The notes: a model not told the origin generated them from the sequence alone. Counted from the stretch's first letter, positions 1 to 7,110 are shown. The stretch is 16,202 nt of DNA from an uncultured Actinomycetes bacterium (GCA_903822245.1 CAIJOE010000095.1:1-16202); one strand, 5' to 3'. Program-made: numbers and translations.

Positions 1-965
1 ATGGAACACCTTACAAGGTTTACACCCCGTTCTATAACGCTTGGTGTATTCATGGTTGGCGAGCACCAGTAGCAGCGCCCAAAACAATCAAAGCCCCAAC
101 TCCTAAAAGTACCGACCGAAATTTTCCTGATTGGAAATTGCCAGAGGGAACACTTATTACTGCGGCAGGTGAGAGCGCAGCACAGGCAAGGTGGAAATGG
201 TTTAAGAAAAACGGTCTTGATTCATATGATGAGCAGAGAAATATGGCCGGTGTTGATGGAACCTCAAAGTTAAGTGCCCACCTTAAGTGGGGCGAAATTC
301 ATCCAAGAACTTTGCTCGCGGAGCTAAATAAAACCAAAGCCCATGACGTTTTTCGAAAGGAAATCGCCTGGCGCGAGTTTTATGCAGATGTTTTATTTCA
401 TAATCCCCACACAGATAATGATTACTATGCACCAAAATTTAAAGATATGCGTTATGAAAAGCCAGATCAGAAGTTCAAAGCTTGGTGTGAAGGCAAGACT
501 GGCTATCCATTCGTTGATGCTGCCATGCGCCAGTTACTTAAAGAAGGTTGGATGCATAATCGAACCAGAATGGTTGTTGCCTCATTCTTAGTAAAGGATC
601 TTCATGTTGAATGGCAACATGGTGCTGATTTCTTTATGGAGCATTTAGTTGACTTTGACGTTGCCTCTAATGCCCACGGGTGGCAGTGGACTGCCGGATG
701 TGGAACAGATGCCTCACCTTATTACCGGGTTTTTAATCCGATAGAGCAAGGCAAGCGCTTTGATGAAGAGGGAACTTATATTCGTAAATATGTTCCAGAA
801 CTTTCACACCTATCCGATAAAGAGATTCATGAACCTTGGCTTTATCTAGATGGCTACCTGCATGATTATCCAGAGAGAATTGTTGATCATGCGGTTGAAC
901 GTCTGGAGTCTTTGGCCAGATTGCAAGAAATAAAGGCTGATAAACCTACTAAGCCTGAAAATTAA
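1..965 (+). CDS. phr: Deoxyribodipyrimidine photolyase (class I), 5' part cut off by window
   Basis: The reading frame is open from base 3, and its first residues (GTPYKVYTPFYNAW, then HGW) are already photolyase sequence, so the gene begins upstream. The TTG near base 138 is not the start. The 320 visible residues are the end of the antenna domain plus the whole FAD-binding helical domain; about a third of a usual 440-470 aa protein is missing. Visible family motifs are GTSKLSAHLKWGEI, IAWREFYADV, KTGYPFVDAAMRQL, GWMHNRTRM and GTDASPYYRVFNP. Tryptophans matching the electron-transfer triad are present in AWREF, VEWQHG and HGWQW, and the Asn four residues before WQW, expected near FAD N5, is kept. 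It should repair cyclobutane pyrimidine dimers using near-UV/blue light. Its last 17 bases overlap the end of the convergent cyclase gene. A cryptochrome-like role cannot be excluded, but the motif set favours a photolyase. Confidence 0.95.
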   Translation, partial: GTPYKVYTPFYNAWCIHGWRAPVAAPKTIKAPTPKSTDRNFPDWKLPEGTLITAAGESAAQARWKWFKKNGLDSYDEQRNMAGVDGTSKLSAHLKWGEIHPRTLLAELNKTKAHDVFRKEIAWREFYADVLFHNPHTDNDYYAPKFKDMRYEKPDQKFKAWCEGKTGYPFVDAAMRQLLKEGWMHNRTRMVVASFLVKDLHVEWQHGADFFMEHLVDFDVASNAHGWQWTAGCGTDASPYYRVFNPIEQGKRFDEEGTYIRKYVPELSHLSDKEIHEPWLYLDGYLHDYPERIVDHAVERLESLARLQEIKADKPTKPEN

Positions 966-2343
966 CCAACCCAGTCCCACTTCTCTTTGCTTCATACATC
1001 GCACTATCTGCTTTGCGAAGTAGCTCTTCTTTATTCTCACTCTTTTGATCACTATTTACTGAGCCAATACTCACCCCGACACTAACTTCACCGACCGAAA
1101 GTGTGAATGGATAAGACAGGGTGGCACGAATTGCAAGTGCAATTTCAGTTCCGTATTCAGGTGGGCCATAAACAATCACCCCAAATTCATCTCCGCCCAG
1201 TCTGGCAATTAAGACACTTTCTGGGATTGCCCTGTGAAATCTTATGGTTACCTGCTTTAGTAGGAGATCTCCAATGTCATGGCCATATTTATCATTTACT
1301 AATTTAAAACCATCTAAATCCAAAAGCAGCAAGGTGCCTTCTTTTCTTCGAAGAATTTCTAATTCAACTAAAAACCTTCTCCTATTTGGAAGTCCAGTTA
1401 GTTCATCAGTTCTTGCTAGTTCACGTTCAGTTGTAACACTCCTGGCATCACGTAGGGCAAGAGCCATTCGGATAAAGGCAAGAGTGATGGTTGCAAAGCC
1501 AGGAACAAGTACAAACGCTGGAAAGTAGTTTGGCTTTAGCGCTGCAACTGCAAGAATTGAGGAACTTGCTACCAGCGAGAAAGTTGTAGCTATTGAATTT
1601 ACTCGCTCCGAAATTTCAGCCTCTCCACCATGGTGCCAAAGTGACTCACTAACTAGAAGTAGTCCCAAGATCCAACCATCATCTGAAATTTGGCCAAAGC
1701 TATAACTGCTAGTTGTTGACTGCAGTAAGTAGTAGAGATCAGTAATTGCAAATAGTAGAATTCCGCAAAGCAGTAAGAGCGATCTGGCAGTTCGTGGTTG
1801 CAAAGTGACTAGCGCGACCGTGATTGCCACCAAAACAATATCTCCGGTTGGATAGAGAATTGAGAGAAATACAGAAAATGCTGGTCCATCTAAATGAAGC
1901 ATTGCTGGTATAAGAAGAAACGACGCAATAACACTTGAGGCACCGAGTGCAATAATTACAGTATCTAGTAATTCAAGTGAAAGAATTTTCTTATTTATTG
2001 AAAGAGCCCGTAGGATCCCGGCAAGCATCAAGGGATAGAAAAGCGCGTAGTTGTAATCGGTGATAGTTGGTAGTAGCTGGAAATCATAAAATGAATTCCA
2101 AGTTGAGAAAGTGGATCCAATAGTCCAAAGAACAATGGCTCCAGTTATTATCACCCGAGCAAATCGATCATTGAACGCTGGGGAGGTCAAGGCGATAAAA
2201 GACGCAAGTAACCCAACCAAGTTATAGAGAACTAAGTCAGGCAAGATCGCCGGGTTTGGTGAAAGTATTCTGATTATTACCTGAGAGATGAGGATTAAAG
2301 GTGCAGCAATGCGAAGGCTGCGATAAATTGCCACCCTTAGCAT
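949..2343 (-). CDS. Membrane-bound GGDEF diguanylate cyclase
   Basis: 464 residues. About residues 10-300 are hydrophobic, with roughly eight to ten membrane segments and no recognisable sensor signature. A short linker leads to a GGDEF domain at about 308-464. The domain has DELTGLPNRRRF (313-324), the metal-binding LDLDGFKLVND region (341-351), RLGGDEFG with GGDEF at 383-387, and the late KADSAMYEAKRSG segment. All residues expected for making cyclic di-GMP from two GTP seem to be there. The RxxD inhibitory site expected five residues before GGDEF reads PESV, so product inhibition at the classical I-site is unlikely. There is no EAL or HD-GYP domain here or in its neighbours. The ATG has no Shine-Dalgarno but lies 6 nt after a TAGGCT box, suggesting a leaderless mRNA. 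The gene diverges from the Rieske gene. Confidence 0.93.
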   Translation of the reverse strand: MLRVAIYRSLRIAAPLILISQVIIRILSPNPAILPDLVLYNLVGLLASFIALTSPAFNDRFARVIITGAIVLWTIGSTFSTWNSFYDFQLLPTITDYNYALFYPLMLAGILRALSINKKILSLELLDTVIIALGASSVIASFLLIPAMLHLDGPAFSVFLSILYPTGDIVLVAITVALVTLQPRTARSLLLLCGILLFAITDLYYLLQSTTSSYSFGQISDDGWILGLLLVSESLWHHGGEAEISERVNSIATTFSLVASSSILAVAALKPNYFPAFVLVPGFATITLAFIRMALALRDARSVTTERELARTDELTGLPNRRRFLVELEILRRKEGTLLLLDLDGFKLVNDKYGHDIGDLLLKQVTIRFHRAIPESVLIARLGGDEFGVIVYGPPEYGTEIALAIRATLSYPFTLSVGEVSVGVSIGSVNSDQKSENKEELLRKADSAMYEAKRSGTGLVNFQA

Positions 2344-2345
2344 CC

Positions 2346-2375
2346 TTGGAGCCTACGGCTTTGGCTAGATATAAA
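2346..2375 (+). promoter_or_regulatory. Candidate promoter of the Rieske gene
   Basis: TTGGAG (2346-2351) and TATAAA (2370-2375) are separated by 18 bases, giving a leader of about 30 nt. That leader includes the GGAG at 2404-2407, five bases before the ATG at 2413. The -35 matches TTGACA at four of six positions. The assignment is by eye. Confidence 0.4.
2350..2355 (-). promoter_or_regulatory. Probable -10 box (TAGGCT) of the GGDEF gene, leaderless arrangement
   Basis: Reading the minus strand, TAGGCT is followed by CCAAGG and then the ATG at 2343. A six-base gap from a TAnnnT box to the start codon would place transcription initiation at or next to the ATG. No convincing -35 is visible. 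It overlaps the -35 region proposed for the divergent Rieske gene. Confidence 0.4.
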
Positions 2376-2412
2376 TAAGAGTTATCCGCAACTATTTGAT
2401 CTTGGAGAATAA

Positions 2413-2850
2413 ATGAGCGAGCAAGTGAAAGCATCTGTTAGTCGTCGAGGACTTTTATGTGGCATGGCTTTAGTTGGTTTAGGAATTCTACCTGAAGCTG
2501 CATTTGGTGCGACACCTGCAGTAGGCATTAAGGCTGTGGGAAAGAAATTGCAATTAGATCTAACGAAGAACAAAAGTCTGGCAAAAGTTGGTGGCGTAGT
2601 TACTATTCCGCTCTCTGATGGTTCATCACTTGCAGTTGTTAGAACTGCTCTTGGAACAAAAGGATTAGTAGCGATGAATCTTTCGTGTACTCATCAAGGA
2701 GTACCTGTGGAGCAAGTTGGTAAGAAATTTGTTTGCCCAGCCCACGGATCACAATTTGGTTTAGATGGAGCAGTTATTCAAGGTCCCGCACAAGTGGGGT
2801 TATACAAATACCCGCTAACCGCGACTGCAACTTCTGCAGTTATTGGCTAA
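2413..2850 (+). CDS. Tat-exported single-domain Rieske [2Fe-2S] protein
   Basis: 145 residues. A twin-arginine signal (SRRGLL at 10-15 plus a hydrophobic run to about residue 32) predicts export of the folded, cluster-loaded protein. The rest is one Rieske domain: CTHQG (C92, H94) and CPAHGSQF (C108, H111) supply the two Cys and two His cluster ligands. The positions that normally hold the disulfide cysteines of high-potential Rieske proteins (CTHxGC and CPCHGS) are V97 and A110. It should be an extracytoplasmic electron carrier. No cytochrome b, oxidase or oxygenase partner is adjacent, so its partner is unknown. The start is supported by GGAG at 2404-2407. It stands alone, divergent from the cyclase and tail to tail with the next gene. 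Confidence 0.92.
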   Translation: MSEQVKASVSRRGLLCGMALVGLGILPEAAFGATPAVGIKAVGKKLQLDLTKNKSLAKVGGVVTIPLSDGSSLAVVRTALGTKGLVAMNLSCTHQGVPVEQVGKKFVCPAHGSQFGLDGAVIQGPAQVGLYKYPLTATATSAVIG

Positions 2851-2871
2851 CAGGTATTTATATTTAATTAT

Positions 2872-3474
2872 TTAGAGCTTGCAAGCAGCAGCTAAAGTTG
2901 CCTTTGCGGTATTGATATCTGCTTGAGCAGAGGCTAAACCATCTTGCGCATCTTTAATTTGGCTGTCTAAACTTGCAATCGCCGTTGTAAGGTCAATAAC
3001 ACGTTGCTTATTTCGGGCGATTCCATCTTTAACTGCAGCAATATTCTTCTTCTCTGCTTCAGTACCAGTGGTCTCAGCTGTTGGATGAGCGGCTAGATAA
3101 GCAGCTAAATCTTTGCTCCACTTATCAACATTTGCTTGACTTGCAGTAATAAGTCTGGTGTTGGTTGCTTTTTGACGAGTAGCACTTGTTACGCGACCGT
3201 TGTAAGAGGTAAGAAGTGAATTCGAAAGTGGCAATGCACTCTTTAGATCTGTATTTGCTTGAATGCAAATAGTAGAGGTCCAGGTTAGTTTCTTAACAGT
3301 GGCAGTTGGGTTGTATGTGCATTTGTAGGTGTTCTTACCAATCTTCACAGAAGTGTTGGCCTTAGCGCAAGCACCATTGGCTTTGTTGGCTGCGTGGGCT
3401 GATGAGATACCAGTTACAAGTGATGCCGCAACAAATAGAACTGCGGTTACTGATGCGATTAGTTTCTTAGACAC
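2872..3474 (-). CDS. Secreted four-cysteine coiled-coil protein of unknown function
   Basis: 200 residues. I do not recognise the family. A Sec signal peptide runs to about residue 29 (hydrophobic core 6-24, ending SAHA). The mature part begins with a small cysteine module (C36, C52, C70) containing KIGKNTYKCTY and a KKLTW segment. The remainder is Ala/Lys/Asp-rich and helical. Residues 140-195 have heptad-like spacing suggesting a coiled coil, and a fourth cysteine (C198) sits two residues from the end. The even cysteine count would allow two disulfides outside the membrane. The start is GTG, chosen because a strong GGAGGT (3480-3485) lies five bases upstream. It is probably monocistronic, with a possible TAGAAT -10 at 3512-3517. 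A structural or surface role is only a guess. Confidence 0.85.
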   Translation of the reverse strand: MSKKLIASVTAVLFVAASLVTGISSAHAANKANGACAKANTSVKIGKNTYKCTYNPTATVKKLTWTSTICIQANTDLKSALPLSNSLLTSYNGRVTSATRQKATNTRLITASQANVDKWSKDLAAYLAAHPTAETTGTEAEKKNIAAVKDGIARNKQRVIDLTTAIASLDSQIKDAQDGLASAQADINTAKATLAAACKL

Positions 3475-3479
3475 GAACT

Positions 3480-3485
3480 ACCTCC
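3480..3485 (-). promoter_or_regulatory. Strong Shine-Dalgarno (GGAGGT) fixing the GTG start of the secreted protein
   Basis: GGAGGT on the minus strand lies five bases before the GTG at 3472-3474. It is the best ribosome binding site in the window and settles the non-ATG start. Confidence 0.75.
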
Positions 3486-3511
3486 GATAAGGAACAAGCC
3501 TGAATGTTTGA

Positions 3512-3517
3512 ATTCTA
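3512..3517 (-). promoter_or_regulatory. Candidate -10 box (TAGAAT) for the secreted protein
   Basis: TAGAAT on the minus strand, about 37 bases upstream of the GTG start, would leave a leader of roughly 30 nt containing the GGAGGT. I found no good -35 at the usual distance. Confidence 0.3.
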
Positions 3518-3583
3518 TCTTTGGGGCTGCCAATTCCTTGGTAGAGAATCGGAAATGTGCCGAGAAAATGCTGTGAATACGGG

Positions 3584-4360
3584 TTAATTATTGGTTCGTT
3601 GGCGCTTACGAACCTTTAGCCCCTGCTTGCGAACGATTGGACGAGGGCCAAATCGGGCAATAAAACTTAGGATCTTATATTGCCAACCCGGGATAGAAAG
3701 TGGTTTTCCCGACTGGGATGCCCGCCAAGCATCTGCCACAACTCGATCAGCTTCTAGCCACAGGAAGTTCGGAAGTCCATGCATCTTCATGCCACCTCGT
3801 TGGTGAAATTCTGTGTGGGTAAATCCCGGACAAAGAGCAGTAACTTTTATATTGGTTGCTTTTAATTCCGTGTTCATTGATTCAGATAGCACAGTCAAAT
3901 ATGACTTTGATGCACTGTAGGTACCACTTGTGATCCAGGAGGCAACGCTAGATACGTTAATGATCGTTCCGGAATTTCGAGTTTTCATGGTTGGCAAGAT
4001 TGCGTGCATCAACTGCATAGGGGCTTTAACTAATACATCTAATAGGTCAAGTTCTAGGCCAAGTGGGCTCTTTAGAAAACTCTGATTGATACCAAAACCG
4101 GCATTGTTTATCAGCACCTCAATTGGAGACTTATTATCAATCAAGCGCTTTGCAACTTTTTCAACAGCTTTAGAATCAGTCAGGTCGGCAACTAGAACTT
4201 CAGTCTTTATTTTGTACTTAATTTCAAGAGCCTTGGCCCGTTCTTGAAGCCGTTTTTTATCACGTGCGACAAGAACAAGGTCAAAACCTTTTGAAGCTAG
4301 AAGTCTTGTGAAAGCCTCACCAATACCGGCGGTGGCGCCTGTTACAAGAGCAGTAGCCAT
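3584..4360 (-). CDS. Short-chain dehydrogenase/reductase (SDR)
   Basis: 258 residues, normal length for a classical SDR. It has the Rossmann nucleotide motif TGATAGIG (7-14), NNAG (85-88), catalytic Ser near 137-138, and Tyr148/Lys152 in YSASK. R33 after the second strand suggests a preference for NADP(H), by family rule. The C-terminus is strongly basic and Arg/Lys-rich (from about 240), like membrane-associated members of the DltE/YqjQ-type group. The substrate cannot be told. Its ATG follows directly after the TAA of the upstream saccharopine dehydrogenase-like gene with no intervening base, so the two are almost certainly co-transcribed and translationally coupled. It is the last gene of the pair. 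Confidence 0.92.
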   Translation of the reverse strand: MATALVTGATAGIGEAFTRLLASKGFDLVLVARDKKRLQERAKALEIKYKIKTEVLVADLTDSKAVEKVAKRLIDNKSPIEVLINNAGFGINQSFLKSPLGLELDLLDVLVKAPMQLMHAILPTMKTRNSGTIINVSSVASWITSGTYSASKSYLTVLSESMNTELKATNIKVTALCPGFTHTEFHQRGGMKMHGLPNFLWLEADRVVADAWRASQSGKPLSIPGWQYKILSFIARFGPRPIVRKQGLKVRKRQRTNN

Positions 4361-5590
4361 TTACTTTACGATTCCTGCAATGGACTCATCGCGAATATGC
4401 CATGAAGTTCCAAACTCTGCGATCTTTTCCAAGAATGGCTTTGGATCAAACCATTCAGGTCCACTAACCCCAGGCTCTGGCTTCCAAACACCGGCATGGA
4501 TCAATTCCATGGCAATAACTGGATTAATTGCGGTTTGCCAAACAACTGCTTGATCACCGTAATTTTCCATAGACCAGGCGTTATCAACCACGTTATAGAT
4601 GTAAACAGCTTTTGGTTCACCATTTTTATCTAAGCCTTTGACTAGCGCACCGGCGCAAGTCTTTCCCTTCATTCGAGATCCGAGGGTGGCTGGATCTGGC
4701 AGAGATGCGGCAAGTAGATCACGCGGTGATACTTGAACGCCCTGCACATCAACGGTTTCTTTGCGATCCATCCCCAGCATATGAATGGTTTTCAATACTG
4801 AGATAAATTGCGCACCAAGGCCGTATTTGAAGTTGACTTTCTTGGCATCAATCTTCTGTGGGATAAGAACTACTTCTTCGTGTTCTACATTCACACATTC
4901 AACAGGTCCAATCCCTTCTGGGAAATCAAAGATTTCTAATTCAGAGAAGGGAGCTGTTGTGAACCAACCGCGGCCATCTTCCCAAATAATTGGGGGATTT
5001 AGACATTCTTCAATGGTGGTCCATATGGAGAAGGAAGGAGCAAACTCATAGCCTTCAACGACCAAGTTAGATCCATCTAGAACTGTTAGCGAATCAATTC
5101 TTGAAAAGAGTTCATCAGCTGCATATTTTGCAAAGACATCACTCATTCCTGGCTCAACACCCATGCCAATTAGGGCATAAATTCCGCGCTCTGCCCAGTT
5201 CCAATCACGAGCGAATTGTTCGTCACCGAACTTAACGCCAGTTTCAGTCTCTGGGTAATGGGGGTGGGGACGTGAAAGTGACATGGCCATATCCATGTAG
5301 TTTCTATTTTCAATCTCGCAAGCTAAAAAGATTGGCATGACAAACCTTGGATCAACTGCGTTGATCACAATATCTGGGTCTGCCTTACGAATTAAAGCTC
5401 GGATATCTTCTAGTTCTGCAGCATTAACATTTGCGGCTAAAAATCGGGGATCTTTCAAACGGTTTACAGCAGCTTCGGCCTTGACCAAGTCGCGGTCAGC
5501 GATAACGAATTCTGTAATGAATGAACGACGAGATGCAATATTTGCTATTGCACTACCAACTCCACCGGCACCTATAACAAGGGCCTTCAT
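4361..5590 (-). CDS. Saccharopine dehydrogenase-family oxidoreductase
   Basis: 409 residues. The N-terminus is a Rossmann fold with GAGGVGS at 7-13 and an acidic residue ending the second strand (ADRD). Then come a NAVDP segment and a GVEPGMSDVFAKYA stretch typical of the saccharopine dehydrogenase / carboxynorspermidine synthase superfamily. Members reduce or oxidise secondary-amine (opine-type) links using NAD(P)H, for example in lysine or polyamine metabolism. Nothing in the neighbourhood (no lysine or polyamine genes) fixes the substrate, so I give no gene symbol. The ATG at 5590 is preceded by GGAG at 5602-5605, a rather long 11-base gap. It is the first gene of a two-gene operon with the SDR and diverges from the tRNA gene. 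Confidence 0.85.
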   Translation of the reverse strand: MKALVIGAGGVGSAIANIASRRSFITEFVIADRDLVKAEAAVNRLKDPRFLAANVNAAELEDIRALIRKADPDIVINAVDPRFVMPIFLACEIENRNYMDMAMSLSRPHPHYPETETGVKFGDEQFARDWNWAERGIYALIGMGVEPGMSDVFAKYAADELFSRIDSLTVLDGSNLVVEGYEFAPSFSIWTTIEECLNPPIIWEDGRGWFTTAPFSELEIFDFPEGIGPVECVNVEHEEVVLIPQKIDAKKVNFKYGLGAQFISVLKTIHMLGMDRKETVDVQGVQVSPRDLLAASLPDPATLGSRMKGKTCAGALVKGLDKNGEPKAVYIYNVVDNAWSMENYGDQAVVWQTAINPVIAMELIHAGVWKPEPGVSGPEWFDPKPFLEKIAEFGTSWHIRDESIAGIVK

Positions 5591-5679
5591 ATAAAAATCA
5601 ACTCCAAACGAGTTTTTCTAGTTTTGGCGAGTCTAGTCCTGCGTATTAGATATAGGCAAGAGCCGATAAACTTACTTCG

Positions 5680-5685
5680 TATAAA
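5680..5685 (+). promoter_or_regulatory. Candidate -10 box (TATAAA) of the tRNA-Arg gene
   Basis: TATAAA ends 19 bases before the first base of the tRNA, which would give a short 5' leader of about a dozen bases for RNase P to remove. The -35 is not clear. Confidence 0.4.
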
Positions 5686-5704
5686 AGTCCAACAATTTCT
5701 TTAG

Positions 5705-5777
5705 GTCCTAGTAGCTCAGTGGATAGAGCAACCGCCTCCTAAGCGGTAGGTCGCAGGTTCAACTCCCGCCTAGGACA
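5705..5777 (+). tRNA. tRNA-Arg, anticodon CCT
   Basis: A 73-base cloverleaf. The acceptor stem GTCCTAG/CTAGGAC is perfect, followed by T8 A9 and a D stem GCTC/GAGC. The anticodon stem is ACCGC/GCGGT with loop CTCCTAA, putting anticodon CCT at 5738-5740, which reads AGG. The variable loop is AGGTC and the T loop TTCAACT. The T stem GCAGG/CCCGC has one A-C mismatch in its middle pair (5755-5767). The discriminator is A5777 and no CCA is encoded. It stands alone on the plus strand between two minus-strand units. Confidence 0.95.
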
Positions 5778-5816
5778 CTTATTTCTAAAAGCCAAATAAC
5801 TTGCCTAAGTAAACGT

Positions 5817-6470
5817 TTAGGTTTCGATAATATTTTTAATATTAATAGGAGTTGGATTCAAAGGTAAAACATCTGGAGCCTGTAGGACCATATTTGCCAC
5901 AACTATGTATCTTTTTGGTGCTGAACCTATATAAATAAATGGATAGCAAGTTGAAAGTGTTAACGTCGCATTTTGGGTAGGAACAATTACGGTTCTATCA
6001 TTCTTATCGACGATTCGAATTCTATTAACTTTATAAGTGTAAGTTCCGTTACTTAGTTTGATGACAATATATGCACCAATATTGACCTTGCCCAAACTGG
6101 AAAACACAGTATCTCTATGACCGGCTATTACTGAGTTGTCACTAATACCTGGCATAACGCTTTGGAGATAGTGCCCAGCTCCCTTAGCCAATTCTTTATC
6201 AGTTGTACCTTGATATATTTTTATACTTTTCTTCAAAGAAGGGATACTTAAAGTTCCCAAGAAACTACCCGAAGCAACATTTGTACTCTGGTTTGAAGTT
6301 GCACTTTGTGCACTCTTCCACTCTCTCGAATTTGCTGGAAGGTAGGCCCGAGCTTCTTCCTTTTTTGCAGAGTAAATCTGGAATCCAGTAAAGCCAGAAA
6401 TAACAACCCCTCCAGTCAAAGAGATGACTGAAAGGATTGCTATAAACCGATACTTACGGTTTCTTCTCAT
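5817..6470 (-). CDS. Class D-like sortase (membrane-anchored transpeptidase)
   Basis: 217 residues. A basic N-terminus and one membrane segment (about 8-30) place the catalytic domain outside the membrane. The sortase triad is visible: H118 in IAGHRD, C175 in TLSTCYPF and R187 in APKRYIV. The TLSTCYPF...GSAPKRYIVVA block and the GHRDTVFSSLG context resemble class D sortases more than class A or B. The enzyme cleaves an LPxTG-type signal between Thr and Gly and joins the protein to the cell wall or to another protein. The only candidate substrate in view is the LPSTG protein immediately upstream in the same operon, 18 bases away. The last 27 or so residues, after the usual end of the barrel, are a Pro/Ile/Asn-rich tail of unknown use. 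There is only a weak Shine-Dalgarno, so expression may depend on the upstream gene. Confidence 0.93.
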   Translation of the reverse strand: MRRNRKYRFIAILSVISLTGGVVISGFTGFQIYSAKKEEARAYLPANSREWKSAQSATSNQSTNVASGSFLGTLSIPSLKKSIKIYQGTTDKELAKGAGHYLQSVMPGISDNSVIAGHRDTVFSSLGKVNIGAYIVIKLSNGTYTYKVNRIRIVDKNDRTVIVPTQNATLTLSTCYPFIYIGSAPKRYIVVANMVLQAPDVLPLNPTPINIKNIIET

Positions 6471-6488
6471 GTCCCGGATTTATGAGAT

Positions 6489-7067
6489 CTAGTTATTTAA
6501 CAATCTCCGAGTTTTGATGCCGATCACTCCAAGGAGAAATAGTCCACCACCAAGCAATAATTGATTTCCAAAAGGTGTTCCAGTGCTTGGAAGTTCACCA
6601 CCAGTTGTTGTTGGAGTAGTTGGTGTTGTTGCAACTGGATCTGGAGATCCACTAACAACATTAGGCATATCTAAATGTGTACGGGTCACTGTTAGTACTT
6701 GACCAGCTACTAATGTGACTGTTCCACCCGCAGTGATAGTCCCGCTCCAAACTCCGCGATAACCAGGAGTGGCTGCTTCAGCAAGCATGTAAGTGCCTGC
6801 AGGAAGTGAAAAACTTTTTCCAGATTCGCCAACACCAAGTGCTGGACTTCCGGCAACCACGGTGCCTGAATTACTTACCTGAACTGCAAAATCACCTGGA
6901 GTTAAGGTGCCGCCATGATCATTTGTTACAACAGTGACAATATTTAAGGTAGCCATTTCATCTGCTGCATTTGCTGAGCCTGGAACGAATCCAAGGCTTA
7001 GAGCTAGGACTGAGCCGAAAATCGCTAGTCGTTTGAAGTTTGTATGAGTATTTCTTTTCCCGTCCAT
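6489..7067 (-). CDS. LPSTG-anchored surface protein with a prealbumin-like domain
   Basis: 192 residues. It has a Sec signal peptide (about 1-34, ending SANA), one beta-rich domain (about 38-135), a Pro/Thr linker (137-158), and a complete cell-wall sorting signal: LPSTG at 159-163, a hydrophobic helix at about 168-184 and the basic tail KTRRLLNN. The domain resembles the prealbumin-like/SpaA-like repeats of bacterial surface proteins (TNDHGGTLTPGDFAV, then GTYMLAEAATPGY). The Lys usually found before the NDxGG turn is replaced (T45/V46 region), so an internal isopeptide bond is doubtful even though E97 in the YxLxE position remains. It carries no enzymatic domain, so a pilin-like, coat or adhesive role is inferred. 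It is the first gene of an operon with the sortase. The promoter is visible close upstream. Confidence 0.9.
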   Translation of the reverse strand: MDGKRNTHTNFKRLAIFGSVLALSLGFVPGSANAADEMATLNIVTVVTNDHGGTLTPGDFAVQVSNSGTVVAGSPALGVGESGKSFSLPAGTYMLAEAATPGYRGVWSGTITAGGTVTLVAGQVLTVTRTHLDMPNVVSGSPDPVATTPTTPTTTGGELPSTGTPFGNQLLLGGGLFLLGVIGIKTRRLLNN

Positions 7068-7076
7068 TTTGCTTCG

Positions 7077-7104
7077 ATTCTATGAATGAATCTTGATGTG
7101 CCAA
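7077..7104 (-). promoter_or_regulatory. Promoter of the LPSTG protein/sortase operon
   Basis: On the minus strand, TTGGCA (7099-7104, five of six matches to TTGACA) is followed after 16 bases by TAGAAT (7077-7082). Nine bases then lead to the ATG at 7067, so the mRNA would start only a few bases before the start codon. It is the best-formed promoter in the window. Confidence 0.6.
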
Positions 7105-7110
7105 TTGGCA
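7099..7110. promoter_or_regulatory. Perfect 12-bp palindrome TGCCAATTGGCA, possible operator
   Basis: The palindrome covers the whole proposed -35 box of the sortase operon. A dimeric regulator bound there would block RNA polymerase. An adjacent imperfectly spaced inverted repeat GATCA-ATG-TGATC (7118-7130) lies just upstream. No regulator gene is linked, so binding is an inference from position. Confidence 0.4.

Noticed and set aside
138..140. TTG as the photolyase start codon
   Set aside because: The frame is open to the window edge and the upstream residues (GTPYKVYTPFYNAW) are conserved photolyase sequence, so the gene starts before the window.
5804..5821. Hairpin CCTAAG...GTTTAGG between the tRNA and sortase genes as a terminator
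   Set aside because: The stem is only five Watson-Crick pairs plus a G-T, AT-rich, overlaps the sortase stop codon and has no proper T run on either strand.
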